Origin: Novosphingobium percolationis
GTDB taxonomy: Bacteria > Pseudomonadota > Alphaproteobacteria > Sphingomonadales > Sphingomonadaceae
Direction of reading: 5' to 3'
Assembly (NCBI RefSeq): GCF_020179425.1
Contig: NZ_JAILYM010000005.1
Span: 62,001-126,000, forward strand
Length of the DNA: 64,000 nucleotides
Made by a program: the position numbers and the translations under genes. Within the stretch, counting starts at the first letter, position 1. Every line of letters begins with the position of its first letter. A model generated the notes under the pieces. It saw only the letters and a list, made by a program, of their open reading frames with translations. It was not told the DNA's origin and ran no database searches. Of this stretch, positions 52,057 through 61,093 are shown in pieces.

Positions 52057-53730
52057 ATGGAGATCCCGGCACGCACCCTGCCGACCGCTTCCGGGTCGAT
52101 CGACCCGAGCGCGGACGATTCCGCCGCCTTGCCGCCGTTCGCGACCGATCTCTACCGCGCGCTGTTCGAAAGCATGGACCAGGGCTACTGCGTGATCCGC
52201 TTTCTCGACGGACCGCACGGCCCCCTGAGCGACTACATCCACATCCTCGCCAACGAGGCCTACGAGCGCAACACCGGCATCCCCAACGTTACCGGCCAGC
52301 GCCTGCGCGAGATGGTGCCCGACGAAGCCGACGCCTGGGTCGCCTTCTACGGCAAGGTGCTGCGCACCGGCGAGCCGATCCGCTTCCGCAACGAACTGGT
52401 CGCCACCGGGCGCCATCTCGAAGTGTCGTCGTTCCGCATCGGCCCGTTCGAGGACCGGCTGGTGGCGGTGCTGTTCAAGGACGTGACCGACCAGGTCCAT
52501 GCCGAAGAAGCGCTGCGCCAGCTCAACGAGACGCTCGAAGCCCGCGTGGTCGAGGCGCTGGCCGAGCGCGAGGCCGCCGAAGCCGCGCTGCGCCAGGCGC
52601 AGAAGATGGAGGCGGTGGGCCAGCTGACCGGCGGCCTGGCGCATGATTTCAACAACCTGCTGGCGGGCATCCAGGGCGCGTTCGAACTGATCGAGCGGCG
52701 GCTGGCCAAGGATGCCGAAGCCGACATCTCGCGCTACCTTGCCGCCGGCCTTGGCGCGACCCGCCGCGCCGCCGCGCTGACCCACCGCCTGCTCGCGTTC
52801 TCGCGCCGCCAGACGCTGACGCCGCGCGCCACCTGCGTCAACGCGCTGCTGCCCGAATTCGTCGAATTGGTCCGCCGCACCGTCGGCCCGGCCTTCGCCG
52901 TCCACGTCGCGCAGGAACCCGCACTCTGGCCGACGCTGGTCGATCCCAACCAGCTCGAAAACGCGCTGCTGAACCTGTGCATCAATGCGCGCGATGCCAT
53001 GCCGGGCGGCGGGCGCATCACCATTTCCACCGACAACCTCGCGCTCCTCGGCAGCGAGGCGACCGACCGCGGCCTTGCCCCCGGCGACTATATCGGCATC
53101 ACCGTGACCGACGAAGGCGTGGGCATCGCCAAGGCGGACATCGATCGCGTATTCGACCCCTTCTTCACCACCAAGCCGCTGGGTCGCGGCACGGGCCTTG
53201 GCCTGTCGATGGTCTATGGCTTCGCCCGCCAGAGCCGTGGACTTGTCCGCATCCGCTCCGAGGTCGGCGAGGGGACGATGGTGCGCATCTACCTGCCGCG
53301 CCATCTCGGCCACGATGACCACCCCCCCGTACCGCTCAGCAGCGCGCCGCCTTCGCCCACCATGCAGGGCACGGTGCTGGTGGTGGACGACGAGCCGACC
53401 GTGCGCCTGTTGCTGGTTGAGGCGCTCGAAGCGCTGGGCTACGCCTGCCTCGAAGCCGCCGATGGTCCCGAAGCGCTGGCCGTGCTGGAGACCGCCCCCA
53501 CGCTCGACCTGCTGGTGACCGACGTCGGGCTGCCGGGCGGGCTCAACGGCCGCCAGGTGGCCGACGCCGCGCGGCGCACCCGGCCGGGGCTCAAGGTGTT
53601 GTTCGTCACCGGCTATGCCGAGGGCAACGTGGTCGATGGCGCCGTGATCGAGGAGGGGATGGACGTGCTGACCAAGCCCTTCACCGTCGATGACCTCACC
53701 CGCCGCGTGGCCGCGCTGACCACGCCCTGA
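52057..53730 (+). CDS. Hybrid PAS-histidine kinase with C-terminal receiver
   Basis: The 557-aa protein has a PAS-like sensor (about residues 30-150), a short coiled coil (about 150-185), a HisKA dimerisation domain with phospho-acceptor His196 in [13 protein letters not shown], and an HATPase_c domain (N box [13 protein letters not shown] about 306-318, G1 DEGVGIA, G2 [13 protein letters not shown]). The C-terminal receiver domain runs from about 437 to 555, with phospho-acceptor Asp489 in [10 protein letters not shown] and the conserved Lys in VLTKPF. There are no membrane helices, so it is a soluble kinase. The start at 52057 ([12 protein letters not shown]) is chosen because the longer frame overlaps the groEL terminator. 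No dedicated response regulator is adjacent. The GNAT gene converges on it. Confidence 0.92.
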   Translation: MEIPARTLPTASGSIDPSADDSAALPPFATDLYRALFESMDQGYCVIRFLDGPHGPLSDYIHILANEAYERNTGIPNVTGQRLREMVPDEADAWVAFYGKVLRTGEPIRFRNELVATGRHLEVSSFRIGPFEDRLVAVLFKDVTDQVHAEEALRQLNETLEARVVEALAEREAAEAALRQAQKMEAVGQLTGGLAHDFNNLLAGIQGAFELIERRLAKDAEADISRYLAAGLGATRRAAALTHRLLAFSRRQTLTPRATCVNALLPEFVELVRRTVGPAFAVHVAQEPALWPTLVDPNQLENALLNLCINARDAMPGGGRITISTDNLALLGSEATDRGLAPGDYIGITVTDEGVGIAKADIDRVFDPFFTTKPLGRGTGLGLSMVYGFARQSRGLVRIRSEVGEGTMVRIYLPRHLGHDDHPPVPLSSAPPSPTMQGTVLVVDDEPTVRLLLVEALEALGYACLEAADGPEALAVLETAPTLDLLVTDVGLPGGLNGRQVADAARRTRPGLKVLFVTGYAEGNVVDGAVIEEGMDVLTKPFTVDDLTRRVAALTTP

Positions 53731-53749
53731 GTCCGGCACTCGCGGCCCG

Positions 53750-54274
53750 TCAGCCGCCGCGTTCGAGCAGGATCAGTCGCGCGTCGCCATCGTCGTCGTG
53801 CTCGCCATAGCGGACGAAGCCCAGGCGCACGGCCACGGCCATCGAGGCAAGGTTGGTGTCGTTGATCATGCAGGCCACGCGGCGCGGGCCATGCGCTGCG
53901 TCGAACCATGCCAGCACCGCGCGCGCGGCTTCGGTGGCCAGCCCCTTGCCCCATGCGCGTTCGGCGAAGATCCAGCCCACTTCGGGTGTGTCATCGAGCC
54001 CCGTGCCGAAGCCGCGCCACGAATGGAACACGCCGCAGATGCCGATCACCTCGTCCTCGCCCTTGAGGCGGCAGGTCAGGATGCCGTAGCCATAGAGCGC
54101 CCAGCTGCCGGCATTGCGCAGCAGGCGGTTGAACTCTTCCGCGGCGCTGGTCGGGCGCGCGCCGAGATGTTGGCGCACGGCCTCGGGTGCCAGCAGCGCA
54201 ACCAGCCCGGCATGATCGCGGACGTGCGGCTGCCATAGTTCCAGCCGCTCGGTGACAAGAAAGGGCGCACTCAC
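53750..54274 (-). CDS. RimJ/RimL-type GNAT acetyltransferase
   Basis: A 174-aa acetyltransferase of the RimJ/RimL branch (LVTERLELWQPHVRDHAGLVALL at the start). The acetyl-CoA motif is GWIFAERAWGKGLATEAARAVLAWF (about 99-123), and CMINDTNLASMAVAVRLGF follows. Substrate unknown; protein N-termini or small molecules are possible. It begins with GTG, and the start overlaps the DUF445 stop by 4 bases (GTGA), so it is the last gene of the RND-DUF445-GNAT chain. Confidence 0.85.
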   Translation of the reverse strand: MSAPFLVTERLELWQPHVRDHAGLVALLAPEAVRQHLGARPTSAAEEFNRLLRNAGSWALYGYGILTCRLKGEDEVIGICGVFHSWRGFGTGLDDTPEVGWIFAERAWGKGLATEAARAVLAWFDAAHGPRRVACMINDTNLASMAVAVRLGFVRYGEHDDDGDARLILLERGG

Positions 54275-55557
54275 AGCAGGGTATCCACCGCATGGATTCC
54301 CACGCCCACCAGACCGCCCACCAGCGTGCCGTTGATGCGGATGAACTGCAGGTCGCGGCCCACCGCGCCTTCGATGCGGTCGGTCACGGTGCGCGCATCC
54401 CAGCGGCGCACCGTCTCGGACACCAGCCGCACGATCTGCCCGCCATAGCGCGTGGCCACGCCCACCAGCGTACGCCGGGCAAAGCGGTTGACGAGCAATT
54501 GCAGGCGCGCATCGCGTTGCAGCGCGCGGCCCAGTTCGCCCACGCTTTCGCTCAGGCTTCCGGCCATCGCGCCGCCCGGTTCGCGCACAGCTTTGAGCAG
54601 GCGCGCGCGCGTGCGTTCCCAGAAGGCATCGAGCCAGGCGGTGAAGGCCGGGTTGGCCAGCACTTCTTCCTTCATCCGCTCGACCCGCGCGCGCATCTCG
54701 GGATCGTGCACCAGATCGTGGGCGAGCTGCTGCAGCCCTTCCTCGATCTTCACCCGCAAGGGATGATCGGGGATCACCACCGTCTCGGCGAGCAGCTTGT
54801 AGAGGCCATCGAGAATGGTGTTGGCCAGCCGCTCGTCGAGCCGGGCGAAGCGCACCAGCGCATTGGCGCGATCGTGGATCATCGCGCGGATCATGTCCTC
54901 GTTGGCTTCAAGGACGTGCGCCGCCTTGCGGATGCCGCTTTCGATCAACGGCATGTGCCGCCCGTCCGCAATCATCGCGCCAAGCAACTGGCCCAGCAAT
55001 GGCGCCAGGTCGAGCCGCGCGATCTGCGTCCGCAGGGCGCCTTTCGCCAGACCGCCCAGCTTTTCCTGGTCGAGCGATTCGAGCACGTCGGCCAGCAGGC
55101 TGGTCGCCCCGTCGCGCAACCGGCTTTCCGGCCCACGGGGATTGGCGAGGAACTGCCCGGCAAGCCCCGCCGCATCCAGCCCCTGCATCCGCCGCGCGAC
55201 AACCTGCGACGTGAGGAAATTGTCGCGCAGGAAGGTCGCCATCGTATCGGCGATGCGGTCCTTGTTCTCGGGGATGATCGCGGTGTGCGGGATCGGCAAG
55301 CCCAGCGGATGGCGGAACAGCGCGGTCACGGCGAACCAGTCGGCCAGACCGCCGACCATCGCCGCTTCGGAAAAGGCGCGCAGGTAGCCCCAGCCCGGAT
55401 GCAGCGGCACCAGCTGGCGCGAAAGCAGGAACAGACCCGCCATCGCCACCAGCAACCCCGTCGCGATCAGCCGCATCCGCGCTGCAGGATCGGCAACGAA
55501 AACCCGCACCGGAATGCGCCGGGCCTTGGGAGCTGAAACGGAAGCGCGCTGGTTCAC
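54271..55557 (-). CDS. DUF445 (YjiN-type) membrane protein
   Basis: The 428-aa protein has two predicted membrane helices. One is at about residues 30-50 (LIATGLLVAMAGLFLLSRQL), followed by the family signature LRAFSEAAMVGGLADWFAVTALFRHPLGLPIPHTAIIP-type sequence (about 60-97). The other is at the extreme C-terminus (TLVGGLVGVGIHAVDTLL). A large helical part lies between (EANEDMIRAMIHDRANALVRF). Function is unknown in this family. The GTG start overlaps the RND pump stop by 4 bases, and the GNAT gene overlaps its own stop the same way. Confidence 0.88.
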   Translation of the reverse strand: MNQRASVSAPKARRIPVRVFVADPAARMRLIATGLLVAMAGLFLLSRQLVPLHPGWGYLRAFSEAAMVGGLADWFAVTALFRHPLGLPIPHTAIIPENKDRIADTMATFLRDNFLTSQVVARRMQGLDAAGLAGQFLANPRGPESRLRDGATSLLADVLESLDQEKLGGLAKGALRTQIARLDLAPLLGQLLGAMIADGRHMPLIESGIRKAAHVLEANEDMIRAMIHDRANALVRFARLDERLANTILDGLYKLLAETVVIPDHPLRVKIEEGLQQLAHDLVHDPEMRARVERMKEEVLANPAFTAWLDAFWERTRARLLKAVREPGGAMAGSLSESVGELGRALQRDARLQLLVNRFARRTLVGVATRYGGQIVRLVSETVRRWDARTVTDRIEGAVGRDLQFIRINGTLVGGLVGVGIHAVDTLL

Positions 55558-58500
55558 TCCGCCGGGAATGCCTCGCCGTGCGCCGGGTTCCCGGCGGCCG
55601 GATTCCCTGCGGCATGGTTGCGCGGATCGTTGGGGTCGTAGCTCAGCACCTTGCGGCCCAGCCAGGGCCCGACGCGCTTTTCAAAGCCGTCGGCCAGGCT
55701 GAAGCCTGCCGGCACGATCAGTAGCGTCAGCAACGTCGACATCGTCAACCCGCCGATCACCGTCGTGCCCATCGGCGCGCGCCAGCCCGCGTCACCGCCC
55801 AGCGAAATGGCGGTGGGCACCATCCCTGCGACCATCGCCACGGTGGTCATCACGATCGGCTGCGCGCGCTTGTGCCCGGCCTCGATGATCGCCTCCAGCT
55901 TGGTCTTGCCGGTCGCCATCTCCTCGATCGCGAAGTCGATCAGCAGGATCGAGTTCTTCGCGACGATGCCGAACAGCATCAGGATGCCGATGAACACCGG
56001 CATCGACAGCGGCTGCCCGACAAGGCCCAGCAGCAGCATCCCGCCCAGCGGCGCGAGGAACAGCGAGCCCATGTTGACCAGCGGCGACACGAAGCGGTGG
56101 TAGAGCAGCACCAGCACCGAAAACACCAGCAGCACGCCCGCGCAGACCGCGACGATGAAGTTGGTGATCATCTCTTCCTGCCAGCGGTCCTCGCCCGCAG
56201 GGGCATTGGACACGCCTTGCGGCAGATCCTTCATAACCGGCAGTCGGGCGATTTCCGCCATCGCGGTGCCCTTGGCAACGCCGGCGGGCAGGTCCGCGCC
56301 AACGAAGACGCGGCGGTTCTGGTTGTAGCGCTGGATCGTCGTGGGGCCGGAGCCGAACCCGATCGAGGCCACGCGCGACAGCGGCACCGTGGTGCCCGCC
56401 GTGGTCGGCACCGGCAGGTTCTCGATCGTCGACAGATCGCGCCGCGACGACGGCGGCAGCTTGACGCGGATCGGCACCTGGCGGTCGGACAGCGAGAACT
56501 TGGCGCTGTTCTGGTCGATCTCGCCCTGCGTCGCGATGCGGATGACCTGGCTCAACGCCTGGGTGGTGACGCCGAGGTTGGCGGCAAGGTCGAGGTGCGG
56601 GGTGATGACGATTTCAGGGCGGCGCATGTCGGCGCTGACGCGCGGGGCGACCACGGTCTTAAGGCCGTTCATCTGTTCGACCAGCGTCTGCGCGGTGCGC
56701 TGCAACAGGTCGGGATCGGAACCCGACAGCATGATGCTGATCGGTCGGCCCGAACCGCCGCCGGGGCCGCCGCCGTTCATGCTCATGAACGAGACGCGCG
56801 CATCGGCGATGGTCTGCAGGCGCGGGGTCAGCGCGCGCTCGAACTCGACGCTGGAGCGCAGGCCCGAGCCCTTCTTGAGCACGAGGAACACGCGCCCCTT
56901 GCCCTCCTCGATGCGTTCGAGGCCGGCGGCGACTTCGGGCTCCTGCCGCACCAGCGCATAGATCTCGTCGATCTTGGCCTGAGTCTGCTCGATCGTGGTG
57001 CCGGGCACCATCTCGACGACGATGCGGCTGAAATCCTCGTCGGTGTCGGGGAAGAACTGGCTCGGCACGATGAAGAACAGCGCGCAGGTCAGCAGCAGCG
57101 CGCCCAGGCCCACGCCCATCATCCACAGGCGATGATCGCGCAGCCGCGCGCGGAAGTGGCGCCTGGGATGCAGGACGCGATAGGCCTGCGCCTTGGTCGT
57201 ATCGAGCGACCAGCGCAGCACCTTCATGTAGCGGTCCATCCACGGCCCGCCGCCATGTTCGGCATGGCCGTGCGCTTTCAGGAAATAGGCCGCGACCATC
57301 GGCGTGATCATGCGCGCGACGAGCAGCGAGAACAGCACCGCGACCACCACGGTCAGGCCGAAGTTCTTGAAGAACTGGCCCGAAACGCCTGGCATCAGGC
57401 CCACCGGGAAGAACACGGCAACGATCGAGAATGTCGTGGCGACCACCGCCAGCCCGATCTCGTCCGCCGCGTCGATCGAGGCCTGGTAGGGCGACTTGCC
57501 CATGCGCATGTGGCGCACGATGTTCTCGATCTCGACGATGGCGTCGTCGACCAGCACCCCCGCGACGAGGCCCAGCGCCAGCAGCGACATCTGGTTGAGC
57601 GTAAACCCCATCAGGTTCATCACCCAGAACGTCGGGATCGCCGAGAGCGGGATAGCGATGGCCGAGACGATCGTCGCGCGCCAGTCGCGCAGGAAGAAGA
57701 ACACCACGATCACCGCCAGCACCGCGCCTTCGACCATCGAGGACATCGAGCTGCGGTACTGGTCCTTGGTGTACTGCACCGAATTGAACAGCTGGCGGAA
57801 CTTCACCCGCCCGCCCTGCTCGGCGCTGATCTTGTCCATCTCCTTCACCGCCGCGTCGAACACGCTGACGTCGGATTCGCCGCGCGCGCGGGCGATCGAG
57901 AAGGTGACCACCGGCTTGCCGTTGAACTTGGCGATCGAGGTGATCTCGCTGTAGCTGTCGCGCACGTCGGCGACGTCGGACAGGCGGATCGTGCGGCCGT
58001 TGGCGAGCGAGACCTGCGTCTGCGACAGGTCGAACGCGCTCTGCGCATTGCCCAGCACGCGCACGGCCTGGCGCGATCCGGCGACTTCGGCACGCCCACC
58101 CGCGGCATTGAGGTTGACCTGGCGCAGCGCGGCGTTGACCTGCACCGCGGTCACCCCTTGCGCCTTCATCCGCATGGGATCGAGCGTCACCGCGATCTCG
58201 CGGTCGACGCCGCCCGAGCGCACCACTTCGGCCATGCCGGGCACGCTCAACAGGCGCTTGGCGATGGTGTCGTCGATGAACCACGACAGCTGTTCGAGCG
58301 TCATGTCGTCGGCTTCGACCGCGAAGTAGGCGATCGGGTCGGACGAGGTCTGGGCCTTGATCACCTGCGGTTCGAGAATGCCGTCGGGCAGGTTGCCGCG
58401 CGTCTGGTCGATCGCGTTCTTGACCTCGTTCACCGCCGAATTGATGTCGGTGCCGATCTTGAACTGGATCATCGTCTGGCTGTTGCCTTCCGACGCGGTC

Positions 58501-58754
58501 GAACTCATCGAATCGATGCCCTGGATCGTGCGCACGGCGGATTCGACGCGCTGCGTGATCTGGTTCTCGATCTCCACCGGAGCGGCGCCCGGCTGGGTGA
58601 TGGTGACGATCACCATCGGGAATTCGATGTCGGGCTGCTCCTGGACCTTCATGCCCATGAACGAGACCAGCCCCGCGAGCGTCAGCCCGAGGAACAGGAC
58701 GATCGGCACCACCGGGTTGCGGATCGACCAGGCCGAGATGTTCTTGAAGTTCAT
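55554..58754 (-). CDS. RND efflux transporter permease (HAE1/AcrB type)
   Basis: The 1066-aa inner-membrane proton-driven pump has 12 membrane helices and two large periplasmic loops. It starts MNFKNISAWSIRNPVVPIVL. Helix 4 has the proton-relay Asp pair in LVAGVLVDDAIVEIENI (about residues 400-415), and the second half has GIVAKNSILLIDFAIEEMA near 935 with the conserved Lys of the relay network. The C-terminus carries a short Ala/Asn/Pro tail (HAAGNPAAGNPAHGEAF). It lies 17 bases downstream of its adaptor and overlaps DUF445 by 4 bases. An outer-membrane TolC-type partner is not in the window, so it must be supplied elsewhere. Substrate unknown. Confidence 0.95.
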   Translation of the reverse strand: MNFKNISAWSIRNPVVPIVLFLGLTLAGLVSFMGMKVQEQPDIEFPMVIVTITQPGAAPVEIENQITQRVESAVRTIQGIDSMSSTASEGNSQTMIQFKIGTDINSAVNEVKNAIDQTRGNLPDGILEPQVIKAQTSSDPIAYFAVEADDMTLEQLSWFIDDTIAKRLLSVPGMAEVVRSGGVDREIAVTLDPMRMKAQGVTAVQVNAALRQVNLNAAGGRAEVAGSRQAVRVLGNAQSAFDLSQTQVSLANGRTIRLSDVADVRDSYSEITSIAKFNGKPVVTFSIARARGESDVSVFDAAVKEMDKISAEQGGRVKFRQLFNSVQYTKDQYRSSMSSMVEGAVLAVIVVFFFLRDWRATIVSAIAIPLSAIPTFWVMNLMGFTLNQMSLLALGLVAGVLVDDAIVEIENIVRHMRMGKSPYQASIDAADEIGLAVVATTFSIVAVFFPVGLMPGVSGQFFKNFGLTVVVAVLFSLLVARMITPMVAAYFLKAHGHAEHGGGPWMDRYMKVLRWSLDTTKAQAYRVLHPRRHFRARLRDHRLWMMGVGLGALLLTCALFFIVPSQFFPDTDEDFSRIVVEMVPGTTIEQTQAKIDEIYALVRQEPEVAAGLERIEEGKGRVFLVLKKGSGLRSSVEFERALTPRLQTIADARVSFMSMNGGGPGGGSGRPISIMLSGSDPDLLQRTAQTLVEQMNGLKTVVAPRVSADMRRPEIVITPHLDLAANLGVTTQALSQVIRIATQGEIDQNSAKFSLSDRQVPIRVKLPPSSRRDLSTIENLPVPTTAGTTVPLSRVASIGFGSGPTTIQRYNQNRRVFVGADLPAGVAKGTAMAEIARLPVMKDLPQGVSNAPAGEDRWQEEMITNFIVAVCAGVLLVFSVLVLLYHRFVSPLVNMGSLFLAPLGGMLLLGLVGQPLSMPVFIGILMLFGIVAKNSILLIDFAIEEMATGKTKLEAIIEAGHKRAQPIVMTTVAMVAGMVPTAISLGGDAGWRAPMGTTVIGGLTMSTLLTLLIVPAGFSLADGFEKRVGPWLGRKVLSYDPNDPRNHAAGNPAAGNPAHGEAFPAE

Positions 58755-58771
58755 GGGATCGCCTGCAAGCC

Positions 58772-59959
58772 TTACTTGCCGCCGGCCCGGGCGAGCACCG
58801 GATGGACGGCATCACCCGGGTTAAGGAAGCCGCCCGCGCGCAGCACTACGCGCTCGTTGCCCGAAAGGCCGGTGCGCACGACGATGCCCTGCGGCGTCAC
58901 GTCGCCCGTGGTCACCGCCCTACGCTCCACCTTGTTGTTGCCGCCCACGACATAGACATAGGGTCCGCGCTGGTCCGAAAGGATCGCGGATTCGGGCAGG
59001 ACCGGCGCGGTCACCGTGCCGCTGCGGATCTGCGCGCTGGCAAAGCCGCCGGGGCGCAGCGCAACGTCATAGGGCAGCGCAATACGCGCCACGCCTTCGC
59101 GCGTGGTGGTGTCGATGGTGGGCGAGATCTGCCAGACCCGCCCCGCGAAGCTGCGCGCGGTGCCGACCGGCGTCACGTCCGCGGCGATGCCCACCGACAG
59201 GCGGGCAAGGTCGTTTTCGGCAAGGCGCGCCTGCATTTCGAGTTCGCCATCCTTGGCGATGCGGAACAACGTGCCCGAGGCAGGACCGACGATCTGGCCC
59301 GGCTCCACGGCGCGCGTCAGCACCAGCCCGGATTCGGGCGCGACCACGTTCAGCCGCGCGGTGCTCGCCTGCAGCTGTCCGAGCGAGGCGCGCGCCACGC
59401 TCACTTGCGCAACGGCCGCATCGCGCGTGGCGGTCAGGCGGTCGATATCTGCCTTCGAGATGAAGCCCTTGGCCACGAGCTTGAGCGCGCGATCGAGGTT
59501 GGCCTGCGCCAGCCGCGCGTTGGCGACCTGCACCGCGATGTTCGCCGACTGGCCCGCGATCTGCTGCGATTGCACCGAACGATCGACCACCGCCAGCACC
59601 TGGCCCTTGCGCACCCAGGCGCCCGCATCGACGGCCACGCTGACCACCCGCCCGCCTTCGCCCGCGATGCCCACCGGCATGTCGCGGCGCGCCGCGATCG
59701 TGCCGCTGGCGTTGATCAGGCCTTCGACGGTAGTGCGGCCGGGGGCGACGACAGTGACGGTCTGCGCCTGCGCGGCAGACTTGTCCGCATCGGCGGGGGC
59801 GCCACGATGCATCAGCCACCAGGCAAGTCCCAGCACCACTGCGATCAGCAGACCCGCGATCAGGTTGCGCCGACCGTTGCCGCGCGCCACCTCGTCGTCC
59901 CCTTCGAGGGGCGCGAGCGGCTCCGCCTCGGCGGACTTGATGCTGGTCTCGTAATTCAT
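58772..59959 (-). CDS. RND efflux periplasmic adaptor (membrane fusion protein)
   Basis: The 395-aa adaptor has a cytoplasmic start, one membrane anchor (about residues 32-52, LIAGLLIAVVLGLAWWLMH) and the usual lipoyl/hairpin/barrel domains: VEGLINASGTIAARRDMPVGIAGEGGRVVSVAVDAGAWVRKGQ-type biotinyl-like half near 80-120, a coiled-coil hairpin (ANARLAQANLDRALKLVAKGF) and the beta-barrel. Three starts are possible: GTG at 59992, GTG at 59968 or ATG at 59959 (MNYETSIKSAEAEP). I chose the ATG but cannot exclude the GTG at 59992. It is the first gene of the efflux chain. Confidence 0.9.
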   Translation of the reverse strand: MNYETSIKSAEAEPLAPLEGDDEVARGNGRRNLIAGLLIAVVLGLAWWLMHRGAPADADKSAAQAQTVTVVAPGRTTVEGLINASGTIAARRDMPVGIAGEGGRVVSVAVDAGAWVRKGQVLAVVDRSVQSQQIAGQSANIAVQVANARLAQANLDRALKLVAKGFISKADIDRLTATRDAAVAQVSVARASLGQLQASTARLNVVAPESGLVLTRAVEPGQIVGPASGTLFRIAKDGELEMQARLAENDLARLSVGIAADVTPVGTARSFAGRVWQISPTIDTTTREGVARIALPYDVALRPGGFASAQIRSGTVTAPVLPESAILSDQRGPYVYVVGGNNKVERRAVTTGDVTPQGIVVRTGLSGNERVVLRAGGFLNPGDAVHPVLARAGGK

Positions 59960-60283
59960 GTCGTTCACGTGCCTTCGCCCCACGCGGGCCACCTTGCGAT
60001 CTGGACCCGGCGCATCGGGACGCCATCATGCGTCGATTTGTCGGGGTTTCGGTCGCAAGCGCCGCAGCGCCTCTTCCTTGGCGCAATTGGCAGAAGCAAT
60101 AGACTTCGATCCGACCAGTTGCAATTCCGCCTCGACGAAGGACTTGCACCGTCTTGGCAAGTGTTGCCCGGTTGCATCTGAAATTTGTGAAACAAGTGCC
60201 CGAAACGGAAAACGGCCGCTGCCCCAAGGGGAAGCGGCCGTCGAAATATCCATCGCGCGGGTGCCAGCCCCGCGCCCGAGCGC

Positions 60284-60583
60284 TCAATACTTGAGCTGAC
60301 GCTCGTAGAGGTCGCGGTAGTGCTGGATGCGCGTCACGCGCAGGCCCTGCATCCCCGAGCGATCGACCGCGCGCTGCCACGAGGCAAACTCCTCAAGCGT
60401 AAGGCCATAGCGCTCGCAGACCTCGTCGATGGTCAGCAGGCCGCCGTTAACCGCCGCGACGACCTCGGCCTTGCGACGTACGACCCAGCGGGTGGTGGTG
60501 GGCGGCGGCAGACTATCGAGCGTCAGCGGCTCCCCGAGCGGACCGATAACCTGCGCTGGCCTGATTTTCTGGTTTTCGATCAT
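60284..60583 (-). CDS. sciP: SciP-type CtrA inhibitor (DUF1153)
   Basis: The 99-aa protein is a small helix-turn-helix protein of the DUF1153/SciP family, which in Caulobacter binds the cell-cycle regulator CtrA and limits its transcription activity in G1. The signature is VIGPLGEPLTLDSLPPP near residue 12 and the trihelical part RWVVRRKAEVVAAVNGGLLTIDEVCERYG, then FASWQRAVDRSGMQGLRVTRIQHYR. GAGAAA stands before the ATG at 60583; the longer frame from 60607 adds eight residues without support. The upstream gene at 60580-60951 overlaps this start by four bases, so translation is probably coupled. Confidence 0.9.
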   Translation of the reverse strand: MIENQKIRPAQVIGPLGEPLTLDSLPPPTTTRWVVRRKAEVVAAVNGGLLTIDEVCERYGLTLEEFASWQRAVDRSGMQGLRVTRIQHYRDLYERQLKY

Positions 60584-60951
60584 GGCTTTTCTCGTCGGGT
60601 CGGGCAATCGGAGGGGATCATGCGGTGGGGTTCTCTGACGGGCTCTGGTTTGCCTGAATCGGCTTTGCCAATCTCTGAACTGAAATAGTTAACATGGCGT
60701 TCACTTCTCGCCTCGACCGCCACCGGCGCGACATCCAGAAGCATCTGTGCGGCAGACCGATGAAAGCTCGCGATGCCCGTGCCCGGTCCCGGCAGCGGGG
60801 CGGCCCCCTGCGTGCGCACGGCCCGGCGCAAGTCCTGCGCGGCGGCGAGTCGCGCGCACAGCTCGCCCCAGCCGAGCGGGCGCAAACCGCGCCTCTCCTC
60901 GGTCTCGCCACCCCAAACATCGGTAAATCCAAGGTCCATGCCCAGCCGCAT
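60580..60951 (-). CDS. Uncharacterised small protein, overlaps sciP start
   Basis: A 123-aa basic protein ([19 protein letters not shown]) with a helical-looking middle ([20 protein letters not shown]), a Gly/Ser-rich turn ([18 protein letters not shown]) and a polar tail ending [11 protein letters not shown]. No known domain, signal peptide or membrane helix is seen. Its TGA lies across the sciP ATG (ATGA overlap at 60580-60583), which favours a real, coupled gene. An in-frame TAA lies 14 codons upstream, so the ATG at 60951 is the first possible; no clear ribosome-binding site precedes it. Proteins with a similar MDLGF start and tail seem to occur beside DUF1153 genes in sphingomonads, from memory only. 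Confidence 0.65.
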   Translation of the reverse strand: MRLGMDLGFTDVWGGETEERRGLRPLGWGELCARLAAAQDLRRAVRTQGAAPLPGPGTGIASFHRSAAQMLLDVAPVAVEARSERHVNYFSSEIGKADSGKPEPVREPHRMIPSDCPTRREKP

Positions 60952-61028
60952 AGCGCCAAGAGGGATAAGACCGGGTAAATCCGGCTTTTACCGACGATTA
61001 GGATTTTCACATCGCGTTCATTTACCGA
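60921..61028. promoter_or_regulatory. Cluster of GGTAAA/TTTACC repeats before the small sciP-linked gene
   Basis: CGGTAAATCC at 60921, then GGTAAA (60974-60979) facing TTTACC (60987-60992) with a 7-base gap, then TTTACCG again at 61021. The last three lie in the 142-base gap between the small gene and mnmA. The regulator is unknown and chance is possible. Confidence 0.3.
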
Positions 61029-61093
61029 GCAGCGGCGCGCGCGTGGCAACAGCCGCACCACGAATCCCCTGCCGCTCGGCCACAAATGCGCCT

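Noticed and set aside
60618..61085. 155-aa frame with a plausible [19 protein letters not shown] segment
   Set aside because: It overlaps the sciP-linked gene in another frame, has no ribosome-binding site, and its later half is Arg-rich shadow sequence.
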